This document shows, one piece after another, positions 1 through 7,547 of a stretch of 10,787 bases of DNA. Position numbers and translations under genes: made by a program. How positions within the stretch are numbered: the stretch's first letter is position 1; every line of letters starts with the position of its first letter. Under the pieces are notes generated by a model. It made no database searches, was not told the origin of the DNA, and saw nothing but the letters and a program-made list of their open reading frames with translations. The DNA is from AP-15 sp035570595 (GTDB taxonomy: Bacteria > Pseudomonadota > Alphaproteobacteria > ATCC43930 > CGMCC-115725): the NCBI GenBank assembly GCA_035570595.1, contig DATMLF010000128.1, positions 1-10,787 on the forward strand, written 5' to 3'.

Positions 1-816
1 TTCCTCGGTCGCGATGATGTGGCTCGCGATCGGCACGATGCGGCGCTTCAAAGCCGGGGTCAGCTCGCCGGTGTAGCCGTTGGTAGCGATCACGACGTCG
101 CCGGCGAGGACCGCGCCGCGGGCGGTTTCGACCCGCCAGCCGCCGCCCACAGGTGCGATCCGCCCGACCGCCGCCTTGACGCAGACCGCCACCCCCCGGC
201 GCCGGCAGGCGTCGAGCATACCCTTGTAGTAGAGCGCCGGGTGCAGCTTGCCCGAGCGCTCGACGACCATGCCGCCATGATAATAGCCGCTGGCGATCTC
301 CTCGCGCTGGCGCTCGCGCGGCACCATGAAGGCGCCCGACCGCGCGGCGCCGTTCAGCATATCGAGCCGGCGCTGCTGCGCCGCGAAATGCTGCTTGGCC
401 CAGGCGCCGACAAAACGCCCGGGCGTTTCCCAAAAGCAGTCGATGTGCTCTTCGCCGATCAGCCGGTCGACCAGCGCGAACGCGTCGCTCGCGTCGGACA
501 GAATGCGGTCGGCATGGGCGCGGCCGAGATCGGCGGCGCGGCCGCTGAAGCTCTTGCCGACATTGACGCCGCCGCTGACGGCACCGCCATTGCGCGTGCT
601 CGCGCCAAAGCCGAGCTCGTTCGCCTCCAGCACGACGGCGTCGACGCCGTGTTTGGCCAATTCCAGCGCCGTCGACAAACCGGCATAGCCGGCGCCGACA
701 ATCGCGACGCGCGCCTCCGGCGGCACCTCGACCGACGCGTCGGCGGCCGGCCGGTACGCCTCCCACCAATAAGGCTCGGGCTTGAATTCCCGATGCAGGA
801 TGTCCGAGTTCAGCAT
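1..816 (-). CDS. FAD-dependent oxidoreductase (DAO/OrdL-PuuB type), N-terminal part, cut by window edge
   Basis: This is the N-terminal 272 codons of a flavin-dependent amine or D-amino-acid oxidase-type enzyme. The minus frame is open from ATG at 816 to base 1, and the gene continues beyond the left edge. An in-frame TAG at 826-828 lies just upstream, so this ATG is the only good start; its ribosome site is weak. Residues 36-64 form a Rossmann dinucleotide fold: VAIVGAGYAGLS (GxGxxG at 41-46), with Glu64 ending the second strand (VVLEA) to bind the FAD ribose. GASTRNGG (71-78) is the second flavin-contact segment seen in DadA/PuuB-like proteins. The aromatic start (PYWWEAYRP) is typical of gamma-glutamylputrescine-oxidase-like members. 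ATNGYTGEL near residue 250 is a second conserved DAO motif. The substrate cannot be told because the C-terminal half is missing. It is transcribed divergently from the thaumatin-like gene. Confidence 0.93.
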   Translation of the reverse strand, partial: MLNSDILHREFKPEPYWWEAYRPAADASVEVPPEARVAIVGAGYAGLSTALELAKHGVDAVVLEANELGFGASTRNGGAVSGGVNVGKSFSGRAADLGRAHADRILSDASDAFALVDRLIGEEHIDCFWETPGRFVGAWAKQHFAAQQRRLDMLNGAARSGAFMVPRERQREEIASGYYHGGMVVERSGKLHPALYYKGMLDACRRRGVAVCVKAAVGRIAPVGGGWRVETARGAVLAGDVVIATNGYTGELTPALKRRIVPIASHIIATEE

Positions 817-865
817 CGTCGCAGGCTATCACCACCCGTGTCGCGGGCGAACCCGGCGCCTTAGC

Positions 866-876
866 GTTGCGGCAAC
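866..876. promoter_or_regulatory. Short palindrome in the divergent oxidoreductase/thaumatin-like intergenic region
   Basis: GTTGC-G-GCAAC is a perfect 5-bp inverted repeat with a one-base centre, lying between the two divergent start codons. TTGCGG at 867 followed 15 bases later by TACACT (888-893) could be a weak sigma70 promoter for the plus-strand gene. If so, a TTG start at 867 would be excluded. Arms this short occur often by chance, so this is only a candidate operator. Confidence 0.18.
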
Positions 877-947
877 TTTTTGCGCCATACACTGTCGCTG
901 TCTCAACCTCGGATCACATTGCGATGGCGCGCGACACCTATCAGGTC

Positions 948-1982
948 ATGGCTAGGGAGCGCCGGTTCGGATCCCTGCGACAGCTCGGGAAAGTTGCGCC
1001 GAGTTTACCGTCAGCGGCGTTCGCTCGCGGACCGACCGCGGTGGCGCGCGGCCTTTGGCTGATCGCGCTCGCGATCGGGTTGACGGCCGGCAGTTTTCCG
1101 GTTGCGGCCGAGGACGCCCAGCAATCCCGGATCATTCATTTGAGCGGCGCCGGCCCGAACCTCGACGACGACCTGGCGGTGGTATGCCCCGACCGCAGCC
1201 CGAGCACACCGCAATTCCAAAATCGACGGACCGGCAGGGTCTTTCCGATCACCGACCCGCGCCTGCGCGCGATTGCTCAGAAGGCGTGCGAACCGGACCT
1301 CGATGCCGCGCCGACCAGCGACGTCAGCATCGTCAACGACACCGGCGCCACGATCTATGTCGGGTTCGCGCCGCAAGCCGGTTCGGGGATTACCTGGGGC
1401 GAGGGCTGCGGCAAGACGGCGACCCATTCGACCGCCGTCGTCGGCAAAGGCGCTACCTGCGCGGCCAGCGTCATCAACTCGAACGCCAATCCGGGCTCGC
1501 GCTTTTGCGCCGCGAGATCGCTCGACTCCACCGGCATCCTCAATTGCTGGCAAGCGCAGACCCATCTCCCGCACAACACGATCATCGAGCCGAATTTCCT
1601 GCTCGACTGCAAATTCGGCGACAAGACGTACCCCGGCTGCGTCTTTTACGATGTCAGCGTGATACCCGCGAACTGCACCGACAACCTCTTCACCGCCGCC
1701 AACGACTACTGCAAGGGGACGGGTGGGGCGTCCTACAATCTGCCGGTAAAGGTTTCGTGCCCGGACGAGCCTACCTTCACCTGCAAGGGCCCGGTCGCGA
1801 CGAGCGGCGTTTATGCCGCGACGGGCTATCCTTCGATGTGCGGCACCCCGAGCGCCTCGTGCATCGGCAACACTCAGAGCTGTGTGAACGGTTATTTCTC
1901 GCCGACGAACAACAACCCCCAGCATCAGCCGGGGGCCTATTGTTTCGGCACGCTGACGATGACTTTTCTCGCCGGGCCGTAG
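948..1982 (+). CDS. Secreted thaumatin-like, cysteine-rich protein
   Basis: This is an exported protein with a C-terminal thaumatin-like domain. From the ATG at 948 it is 344 aa. Residues 35-54 are a signal-peptide core (GLWLIALAIGLTAGSF) with a PVAA cleavage site. That makes GTG at 1041, directly before the hydrophobic stretch, an equally good start (313 aa); ATG 924 is also possible, and none has a strong ribosome site. The domain opens at about 125 with VSIVNDTGATIYVGF, the usual first strand of thaumatin folds. TGILNCW, then HNTIIEPNFLL (Glu214), then FYDVSVI (Asp235) match in order the family's GVLQC, NTLAEF and FFDISLVDG segments, so two acidic-cleft residues appear kept. Sixteen cysteines are present, fourteen within the domain; plant members have sixteen forming eight disulfides. 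The activity is unknown: plant relatives bind or cut beta-glucans or act as antifungals. The 166-base gap to the next gene shows no terminator. Confidence 0.85.
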   Translation: MARERRFGSLRQLGKVAPSLPSAAFARGPTAVARGLWLIALAIGLTAGSFPVAAEDAQQSRIIHLSGAGPNLDDDLAVVCPDRSPSTPQFQNRRTGRVFPITDPRLRAIAQKACEPDLDAAPTSDVSIVNDTGATIYVGFAPQAGSGITWGEGCGKTATHSTAVVGKGATCAASVINSNANPGSRFCAARSLDSTGILNCWQAQTHLPHNTIIEPNFLLDCKFGDKTYPGCVFYDVSVIPANCTDNLFTAANDYCKGTGGASYNLPVKVSCPDEPTFTCKGPVATSGVYAATGYPSMCGTPSASCIGNTQSCVNGYFSPTNNNPQHQPGAYCFGTLTMTFLAGP

Positions 1983-2148
1983 CGCGAAAATCAGGAGCGG
2001 TGGACATTGCGCCGCCGCCTGCTTCGACTTGTTCCAACTCGCAGCCATGCGGGCGGCAGCGGCAAGGGCTGTCAACCCGGCATGACCGGCGGCGCGCGCG
2101 ACGTTCTAGTATGGCTCGCCACCCGCGTACGACCGAGGAGCGAGAACC

Positions 2149-3759
2149 ATGCCGACCGCAGCCGCCACGCATTCAAACGGCCGTCAGGAAGCGGCGGGTC
2201 TGTATCGCGAGCTCGAAGAGCGCCTTCTCGCCCGCGACCAGGTCGGCGGCAGCCGGGTTTATTACGAGTTGGTGCGGCGCGGGCGGCCGTTGCCGGAAAT
2301 CATGGCGGAGGCGGTGCGCATTCACGCGCCCTATACCCACGTCCCCTATCATCAGCGCATCGACGACGGGTTTCCCAATTTCGTCAACAACGACCACTGC
2401 CTCCTATCGGCGCGCGCGGCGGTCAATTTGCGGACGATGCTGCCCGAAACGCTAGCGGCGCTGCCGTTGGCACAGACCATTTGGTACATCCCGTCGGGGC
2501 TCGATATCTGGAATCAGAAGATCCTGAAGGCGCCGGGCCATTACGCGACGCGCGGCTACAAGATGCCGAACACGACGCCGCCGGCGCCGGTCGTCTATTG
2601 GCCCGACCAAGAGCCGCTGCGCGAGGCCGGCCCGCTCGCCGAACGCCTCAACAATTGGCTGACCCTCGTCGAGCGCGGCGAGGTCGTCGACGCCTACCGG
2701 GTTTTTCTCGGGTTGATGGAAGAGCCCGAACACCGCAAGGAAGTGCTGGCGCAGCTAGTGTTTGCCGGGCTGATCGACGTCCAGGACCGCATGCTCTACA
2801 ACCGCTCGTATACGACCGGGCACAAGGCGTACCGCGCCCGCTCGGTCGTCGAAATCGGCAACGCGGTCGGTTGGGACAACGCGCACGACGTGATCTATGC
2901 GGGCGCCCTCGACATCGCGGTCGGGCCGCGCTGGCATTCGGTCTACGAGATGGCGTGCAACGTCGTGACGATGTTTATCGAGGGCGCCGAGGTCCATGCG
3001 GTCCCGCAGGGCGGCACGACCGAGCGCGAACGCACGCTTCTCACGAACACCGGCCCGCTCGCCGAATCCGACACCGAGGGACTTGTCGATGCGCTGATCC
3101 GGCAGCACGAGCCGGCCTACATCGAGAAGATCAGCCGCCTGCTGCTCGCCGGCACGGCACCGCGGCGGATCATCGACGCGATCCAGCTGGCGGCGGCCCA
3201 GGTGGTGCTGGAGACCGACGGCCCGAACGCGTTCTCGATGCCGCAGCACACTTACGAATATTGTAACACGCTTGGCTGGTTCTACGACAATTTCGAGCAT
3301 CCGCAGCGGCTTAAGCTGCTCTTTGTCGCCGGGTCGATGGTCAACCAGGCGGCGTGGAACCAGAAACATATGGGCTGGAGCAAAGCCGAGCCGATCCAGG
3401 CCCCCGGCGCTGCCGGGCGGATGAGCGGGGCGCAGATCGTCGGCCGGGTGGAGGAGTCGCTAAGCGCGCTCGACACGGCGCAGTCGGTGGCGTGGACCAA
3501 GGCCTATCTCGACAGCGGCGAGGACCGTTCGCCACTGGTGGAGCGGCTGGCGCTGATGGCGACACGGTTTGGCAACGACCCGCACAACCAGGAAATCCCG
3601 CAATGCCTGTTGCAGGATTACGGGAAAAACCAGTGCGCCGACCGTGACCGGCTGCTGCTCGCCTGCGCCCACATCTCCGCCGGCCACCGCAAATACGGCG
3701 ACACCTTCGAAGCGGCCCGCCGTTTTGGCGAAGCCATGGAGGTTGGCGGGCTGAACTGA
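2149..3759 (+). CDS. Uncharacterised 536-aa histidine-rich, mostly helical protein
   Basis: I do not recognise this family. The start is secure: GAGGAG at 2135-2140 sits 8 bases before the ATG, and TAGTAT (2107-2112) could serve as a -10 box. There is no signal peptide or membrane segment, so the protein is probably cytosolic. Predominantly helical segments carry spaced histidines: HVPYHQR (64, 68), NNDHC (83), NAHDVIYAG (246), RWHSVYEMAC (263), MPQHTYEYC (367), FEHPQ (384) and ACAHISAGHRKYGD (508, 513). A stretch with low predicted order (residues 410-430, APGAAGRMSG) separates the last third. Paired His in helices suggests a metal- or cofactor-binding helical enzyme; questin-oxidase-like proteins (DUF4243) have a comparable look, but I cannot establish homology. 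Codon use matches its neighbours, with no frameshift. It is convergent with the MmgE/PrpD gene. Confidence 0.88.
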   Translation: MPTAAATHSNGRQEAAGLYRELEERLLARDQVGGSRVYYELVRRGRPLPEIMAEAVRIHAPYTHVPYHQRIDDGFPNFVNNDHCLLSARAAVNLRTMLPETLAALPLAQTIWYIPSGLDIWNQKILKAPGHYATRGYKMPNTTPPAPVVYWPDQEPLREAGPLAERLNNWLTLVERGEVVDAYRVFLGLMEEPEHRKEVLAQLVFAGLIDVQDRMLYNRSYTTGHKAYRARSVVEIGNAVGWDNAHDVIYAGALDIAVGPRWHSVYEMACNVVTMFIEGAEVHAVPQGGTTERERTLLTNTGPLAESDTEGLVDALIRQHEPAYIEKISRLLLAGTAPRRIIDAIQLAAAQVVLETDGPNAFSMPQHTYEYCNTLGWFYDNFEHPQRLKLLFVAGSMVNQAAWNQKHMGWSKAEPIQAPGAAGRMSGAQIVGRVEESLSALDTAQSVAWTKAYLDSGEDRSPLVERLALMATRFGNDPHNQEIPQCLLQDYGKNQCADRDRLLLACAHISAGHRKYGDTFEAARRFGEAMEVGGLN

Positions 3760-3970
3760 GCCAGCTGCCGGAAGTTCATCGTTCCCGGCGCGGGCGCTTT
3801 CCCCGCGAGCCAAGACGCGGGCGCGCCGGCGCTCGTCAGCGGTGGGCAAGCTCCCTTTCACGGCTTCAGGATCGGCCTTCCCGGCGCCCCCGATGACGCT
3901 CGTCGGCTGACGCAGCTTATCGACACGTCGGGACGCTGGCGGCGCCGGAATCGGCGGCGGGCCGCGCGCG
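3760..3970. other. Convergent intergenic region, possibly a degenerate dispersed repeat
   Basis: This 211-base gap separates two convergent genes. I see no hairpin plus T-run that would act as an intrinsic terminator on either strand. CGCGGGCGC occurs twice (3789-3797 and 3816-3824). On the minus strand the stretch reads through without stops and conceptually gives DKLRQ and then ADPEAVKGS. This resembles the DKLRQ...PEPVEGS reading produced by dispersed intergenic repeats of many alphaproteobacteria. It is more likely a decayed repeat copy than a coding extension. Confidence 0.3.
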
Positions 3971-5344
3971 TCAATTCCCCCGCGGCGGTTGCAGCAGCTC
4001 GCACAGCGCCGCGGCGCGCGGGGCCTCGCGCATGCCGCGGATAAACGCGAGGCTCGCCTCGACGCGCTCGCCCGGCAGCCCGGCATATGGCACCAGCGCC
4101 CGGTATTTGGCGTCGATGTCGGCCCAGGCGATGCCGAGCATCCCGGCGCCCTTCGGGACAAAAACCGTGCTGATGCCACTGCGGCCGTCGCTGGCGCGGA
4201 TCGTCACCGTCGCCCCCTGCCGGTAGCGCGCGGCGTCCTCCGCCGGCGGCGGGCCGACCCGAACCTTGTCGATCAGCCGGTGGATAACCGGGTCGGCGAT
4301 CTTTTCGGGGGTCGCGTGCACCCAGGAAAAGGCGTGATCGGCCGCACCGGCGGCGAGGAAATAGGCCGGGCTGTGCGCCATGTCGACCAGATCCCCAGGG
4401 TGCAGCGGCCCGATCAGCGCGGTCATCCCCGGCCGCGACACGGTGATGGTGTCGATCTCGTCCGCCGCGATGCCGGCGTCGCGCGCCGCGTTCCCGGCAG
4501 CCTCGGCGAATGCGTGCGAGGGATGCCCGCCGGGGACGAGCTTGACCGCCATGTCGGTGACGATGTCCCACGATTGGCCAAACCCGCGCGTGACCACGGT
4601 CGCGGCGGAGGCCGGGTCGACCCCGCCATATGCCTCGAAAAACCCGTGGCGGGTTTCGAAAACGCGCTCCTCCGCGCGGTAGCCGTGCCCGGCCGCGAGC
4701 GCCGCGTTGACGCCGAGCATGGTCGCGAGCCCGGCATGGTACTCGCGCGCGACACTGGTGTTGGCCGCCGCCGCGAGCCCGCCGATCGAGGTCGCCGACA
4801 ACGAGATCGCCTGCGTCGCCTGCGCGGCGTCGAGCCGCAGCAGCCGGGCGGCGGCGGCCGCGGCGGCGAAGATCGCGACGAGGCAGCCGTGAAAGCCCTG
4901 CCGGCGAAAGCCCGGGGTGATCGCCTCGCCGATCCGCCCCGCCGCCTCGTAGCCGAGCACGATCGCCGCCAGCACCTCCTCGCCGCCGACACCGCGGCGC
5001 TCGGCGATTGCGAGGCTCGTCGCGGTCAGCGGCGTGCCGCAATGGACGATGTTGCGCAGATCGCTGTCGTCGCAGGCCGCGGCGTCGCTCATGACCGCGT
5101 TGACCTGCGCCGCGTCGGCGACCGGCAGCCTCGCGCCGCCGTCAAACCACACGGTCGCGTCGGGGCGGCCGCCACGCTCCCGCGCCAGGGTGCGCACGAT
5201 GCGCGCCGACTCGATGCCGGAGCCGAACGCGGCGCTCGCGACCGTGCTGGCGATCAGCATCGCGGCATGGTCGAGCGCCTGCGCCGGCAGCTCCGCGGCG
5301 GTGGTTTTGGTGACGAGCTCGGCAAGCTCGCGGGCGACGGTCAT
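3971..5344 (-). CDS. MmgE/PrpD family protein (2-methylcitrate dehydratase-like)
   Basis: This 457-aa protein has normal length for the MmgE/PrpD family, cytosolic enzymes that include 2-methylcitrate dehydratase, cis-aconitate decarboxylase and iminodisuccinate epimerase. The N-terminal helical domain (residues 1-270) contains the hallmark VNAVMSDAAACDDSD (82-96) followed by HCGTPLTATSLAIAE. Asp92, Asp93 and His101 correspond to the conserved active-site DD...H of PrpD. GYEAAGRIG and the RQGFHGCLVAIFAAA segment are further family signatures, and FGQSWDIVTDMAVKLVPGGHPSHAF marks the lid and second domain. The ATG at 5344 was chosen because the longer frame would overlap the upstream gene, and the family normally starts about 10 residues before LVTKTT. 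It lies 8 bases after the stop of the 190-aa gene, so translation is probably coupled. No prpB or prpC is nearby, so a methylcitrate-cycle role is not supported and the substrate is unknown. Confidence 0.92.
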   Translation of the reverse strand: MTVARELAELVTKTTAAELPAQALDHAAMLIASTVASAAFGSGIESARIVRTLARERGGRPDATVWFDGGARLPVADAAQVNAVMSDAAACDDSDLRNIVHCGTPLTATSLAIAERRGVGGEEVLAAIVLGYEAAGRIGEAITPGFRRQGFHGCLVAIFAAAAAAARLLRLDAAQATQAISLSATSIGGLAAAANTSVAREYHAGLATMLGVNAALAAGHGYRAEERVFETRHGFFEAYGGVDPASAATVVTRGFGQSWDIVTDMAVKLVPGGHPSHAFAEAAGNAARDAGIAADEIDTITVSRPGMTALIGPLHPGDLVDMAHSPAYFLAAGAADHAFSWVHATPEKIADPVIHRLIDKVRVGPPPAEDAARYRQGATVTIRASDGRSGISTVFVPKGAGMLGIAWADIDAKYRALVPYAGLPGERVEASLAFIRGMREAPRAAALCELLQPPRGN

Positions 5345-5352
5345 CGCCGGCG

Positions 5353-5925
5353 CTACCTCGGCTCGGTCCAGCTTTCGGAGAAGGCGAGCGCGCAGGTGCT
5401 GAACGGCCGCCCCTCGCGCTCGACCGGCCACGGACGGCCCGACGCCTGCACCCCGTCGACGGTCAGCCGCGTCCCCAAGGCCGGGATCAACAGCGAGCAC
5501 ACGCCATAGCGGCGCCCGCCCTCGCCCGGCTGGGTGTGGATCAGCAGTGGCTCGCCGATGTCGTACCAGGTCAGCGCCACCTCCTCCTCGGTGGTCACGA
5601 TCCGTTCGGTCCAGAAGTAATGCGGGTCGCCCGACTTGACGAATTCGGCGTCGGTGACCGGGATCGACGTGTCGGCGGTTTCCGGGTTCAGCATGCCCTG
5701 CACCGTCGTCTGCAGCCAGCGCGCCATCGCGATGTTGTCGGACCAGATGCGCCAGCGGCCTTCGGTCAGCTCGCTTTTCAGGTAAAGCACATGGCCCGGC
5801 CCCGCCGGGCAGGCAATGATGCGCCAGAAACTCGCATTCGTCGTCTGCGGCCCGCCATCGGTCTCGCTCAGCCGGATAAACGGGTTCTCCCCGGTCAGGA
5901 TCACGTGGTTGGTGTCGGCGGCCAT
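5353..5925 (-). CDS. Uncharacterised 190-aa protein in operon with MmgE/PrpD
   Basis: I do not recognise this family. The ATG at 5925 is preceded at 7 bases by a strong GGAGG (complement of 5933-5937), so the longer frame to 5988 is not used. The protein has no signal peptide or membrane segment. It is rich in predicted beta strands and tryptophans: NASFWRIIACPAG, HVLYLKSELTEGRWRIW, ARWLQTTVQGML, GDPHYFWTERIVTTEEEVAL, TWYDIGEPLLI, RRYGVCSLLIPALGTRL and CALAFSESW. This pattern suggests a beta-barrel or calycin-like fold that could bind a small hydrophobic ligand, which is inference only. Its stop is 8 bases before the MmgE/PrpD start, so the two genes form an operon and probably act on the same substrate. 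It is divergent from the 61-aa gene. Confidence 0.85.
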   Translation of the reverse strand: MAADTNHVILTGENPFIRLSETDGGPQTTNASFWRIIACPAGPGHVLYLKSELTEGRWRIWSDNIAMARWLQTTVQGMLNPETADTSIPVTDAEFVKSGDPHYFWTERIVTTEEEVALTWYDIGEPLLIHTQPGEGGRRYGVCSLLIPALGTRLTVDGVQASGRPWPVEREGRPFSTCALAFSESWTEPR

Positions 5926-6065
5926 CGGGTGTCCTCCCTCGCAGCGCTGGTGCGGGCGATCGTAGTGGATCGCGGGCCGTCGCGCCATCGGCCGGCGGCG
6001 ACAGGTTCGCGCGAGGGCAATGGAGGGCGAGGGTCGACCCGCCGGAGACCTCGAAATTTAGCCCA

Positions 6066-6094
6066 TTGGCGAAGGGTGCGAACCCGTGCTAGGG
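6066..6094 (+). promoter_or_regulatory. Candidate promoter for the 61-aa Cys-motif gene
   Basis: TTGGCG (6066-6071) lies 16-17 bases before GCTAGGG (6088-6094), placing transcription start near 6100 and just ahead of the ribosome site. The -35 is good. The -10 is far from the E. coli consensus, although GCTAGG-type -10 elements look common in high-GC alphaproteobacteria. Low confidence. Confidence 0.2.
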
Positions 6095-6112
6095 CGGCAT
6101 CCGGAGGGTTTG

Positions 6113-6298
6113 ATGGCGCATTCCCGAGCAGCTGACGATTTTACGGCAATCCGGGCCCGCATGGAGGAGCTGCGGCGGGAGCGGCTGCCCGAGCAACCCG
6201 CCCCGCCAACCGAGACTGGTCTCGTGGGTCATCGCGGCCCGTGCGCCTGCGGCCGCAGCCTGTTCGCCGACGAGTGCGACGGGTCGTGTAAGTTCTGA
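6113..6298 (+). CDS. Small 61-aa protein with C-terminal Cys-rich (CxC...C...C) motif
   Basis: The ATG at 6113 has a GGAGG (6103-6107) five bases upstream, which decides it over an upstream GTG at 6086. Residues 10-30 form a charged helix (FTAIRARMEELRRERLPEQ). A Pro-rich linker follows, then a tail GPCACGRSLFADECDGSCKF with four cysteines in the pattern CxC-x8-C-x3-C. Such spacing could hold one zinc ion or an iron-sulfur ligand. No family is recognised. The length, clear ribosome site and compact motif argue that it is real. It stands alone, divergent from the 190-aa gene and convergent with the propeller gene. The 150-base gap after it holds no visible terminator. Confidence 0.62.
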   Translation: MAHSRAADDFTAIRARMEELRRERLPEQPAPPTETGLVGHRGPCACGRSLFADECDGSCKF

Positions 6299-6448
6299 CG
6301 GGTGCCCAGCCATGTGCCACCGTTGTCCGGTTGAGAGAAATGCGTTGCGCGAGAGCCCGATGCCACCCGCAATCGTCGTCGCCGGGAACAAGTCCGTCAT
6401 GACGACTTCCATAACCTCTGAGCATCCCGATCAATCGCGCGCCGCCAG

Positions 6449-7525
6449 TCACGGCGCCGGGCGGAACATCCAGATCGCGGCCGGCTCGCCTCCCGTTGCC
6501 GGCACCGCCACGAACAGCCGGTTCATCTCGGGGACAAACAGCGAGGTCCGCGCCCCCGACGCGGTCGCCGCCTCGCCGATCCGCCGATACGAGCCGGCAT
6601 GCTCCTGGATCACGTCGACGATACCCGCCCCGCAGCTCACGTAAACGCTATGACGGGTCGCGTTGGCGAACACATCGTCGGCGTCGCCGCACGTGTCGAG
6701 GCTGGCAAGGACGCCGCCGTCCGCGGTTGACATGACCAGCAGCCTCGGGGGGCGGCGGAAGACCGCGAACAGCCGCTGCGAGCCGCGATCGACCGCCATC
6801 GGAAAGTTCGAGCGGTTCGGCACGGTCGGCCACGCGCCAACGACGGCGCCCTTGGCGAGATCGGCAACCTCGATCCGGCGCGCATCGGGCTCGTTGACAA
6901 AAACCCGATCGCCGTCGACTTGAAAGCCCTCCGGGTGCGCTTTGAGGCGGATGTCGCCGAGCTTTGCCCTGGTCGCCGGATCAATCACCGCGAGCGCACC
7001 TGTTCCGTAGCCGACGAGCACCCGATGCCGCGCGGTGTCGATGCGGACATTGTCGGCGTCAACGCCAAGATCGACGCGGCCCAGCGGTGTGAGATCGTCG
7101 CCGCGCAGGACGCGAACCGACCCGTCGCCGGCGTTGGCGACCCAGATCGTGTCGGTGGTCGGCTCGTAGCCGACGCCTTGCGGTTCGTGCAAACCCGCGA
7201 TCGTCCGCAGCACACGCTGCGCGGCGAGGTCGACGACGCCAACACTGTCATTGCCGAGCTCGGCGACGAAGAGCCGTTGCCGCTGCAGATCGACCGCGAG
7301 ATGGTCGATGCGCCCGCCGACCTGCCCGAGCGGTATTTTCATGACCAGCACGAGCGGCGCCGGCGGCATTTCGGCCTCGGCGGCGATCGGCACGGCGGTC
7401 CCGATCGCGAGCGCGACCACCCGCGCGAGCACGATCAACGGTTGGCGGTGCCGACCCGGCCGGGCCGGTCGCCGGCAAGCCCGGCCGCGACGCTTAGCGG
7501 GACGATCCGGCTTTGATGCGACCAT
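6449..7525 (-). CDS. Secreted YncE-like beta-propeller protein
   Basis: This 358-aa protein consists of an export signal and a beta-propeller of the YVTN/YncE type. Residues 1-28 are Arg-rich, 30-46 are hydrophobic (IVLARVVALAIGTAV) and PIAAEAE gives a signal-peptidase site near 51. From about 58 to the end, strand repeats recur every 40-45 residues with D..RQRLFVA, SVGVVD, TIWVANAGDGSVRVL, HRVLVGYGTGALAVID, DRVFVNEPDARRIEVAD, SQRLFAVFRRPPRLLV, HSVYVSCGAGIVDVI and NRLFVAVPA, making six or seven blades. Such propellers are periplasmic binding or scaffold domains with no catalytic motif, and the ligand is unknown. The start at ATG 7525 has no ribosome site of its own. A strong GAGGAG (complement of 7554-7559) is 28 bases away and fits a GTG in another frame. 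A later TTG at about residue 30 would also give a normal signal peptide, so the start is uncertain. It is divergent from the hydrolase. Confidence 0.88.
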   Translation of the reverse strand: MVASKPDRPAKRRGRACRRPARPGRHRQPLIVLARVVALAIGTAVPIAAEAEMPPAPLVLVMKIPLGQVGGRIDHLAVDLQRQRLFVAELGNDSVGVVDLAAQRVLRTIAGLHEPQGVGYEPTTDTIWVANAGDGSVRVLRGDDLTPLGRVDLGVDADNVRIDTARHRVLVGYGTGALAVIDPATRAKLGDIRLKAHPEGFQVDGDRVFVNEPDARRIEVADLAKGAVVGAWPTVPNRSNFPMAVDRGSQRLFAVFRRPPRLLVMSTADGGVLASLDTCGDADDVFANATRHSVYVSCGAGIVDVIQEHAGSYRRIGEAATASGARTSLFVPEMNRLFVAVPATGGEPAAIWMFRPAP

Positions 7526-7547
7526 GATCTCGAAGCACGATACCCAC
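7494..7547 (-). CDS. Possible 17-codon leader ORF overlapping the propeller gene start
   Basis: A GTG at 7547 lies six bases after a near-ideal GAGGAG (complement of 7554-7559). It opens a 17-codon frame (VGIVLRDHGRIKAGSSR) ending in TAA at 7494-7496, about ten codons inside the propeller gene in a different frame. The propeller ATG itself lacks such a site, so this could be a leader peptide that couples translation. It may equally be chance. Confidence 0.22.
   Translation of the reverse strand: MGIVLRDHGRIKAGSSR

Noticed and set aside
19..864. Long plus-strand open frame of 281 codons
   Set aside because: It lies antisense to the oxidoreductase, whose minus frame shows clear FAD-binding motifs. 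The plus frame is Arg/Ala/Asp-rich low-information protein, typical of a GC-rich shadow.
867..947. TTG start giving a longer thaumatin-like protein
   Set aside because: The added residues precede a complete signal peptide without adding any known feature, and the TTG sits inside the likely promoter.
2007..3266. 419-codon plus-strand frame overlapping the 536-aa gene
   Set aside because: Composition is Arg/Pro/Gly-rich with no domain. The alternative frame has an excellent ribosome site and balanced composition.
3971..5500. N-terminal extension of MmgE/PrpD to 5500
   Set aside because: The extra 52 codons overlap the 190-aa gene in another frame and do not resemble the family. The ATG at 5344 fits family length.
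3989..5509. 506-codon plus-strand frame opposite MmgE/PrpD
   Set aside because: It is antisense to a gene with unmistakable family motifs, and its Arg/Asp/His-rich composition is that of a shadow.
6089..6412. Minus-strand 107-codon frame downstream of the propeller gene
   Set aside because: Its first part lies in the intergenic gap, but the rest is antisense to the better-supported 61-aa gene. Its ribosome site is poorly placed and no motif is visible.
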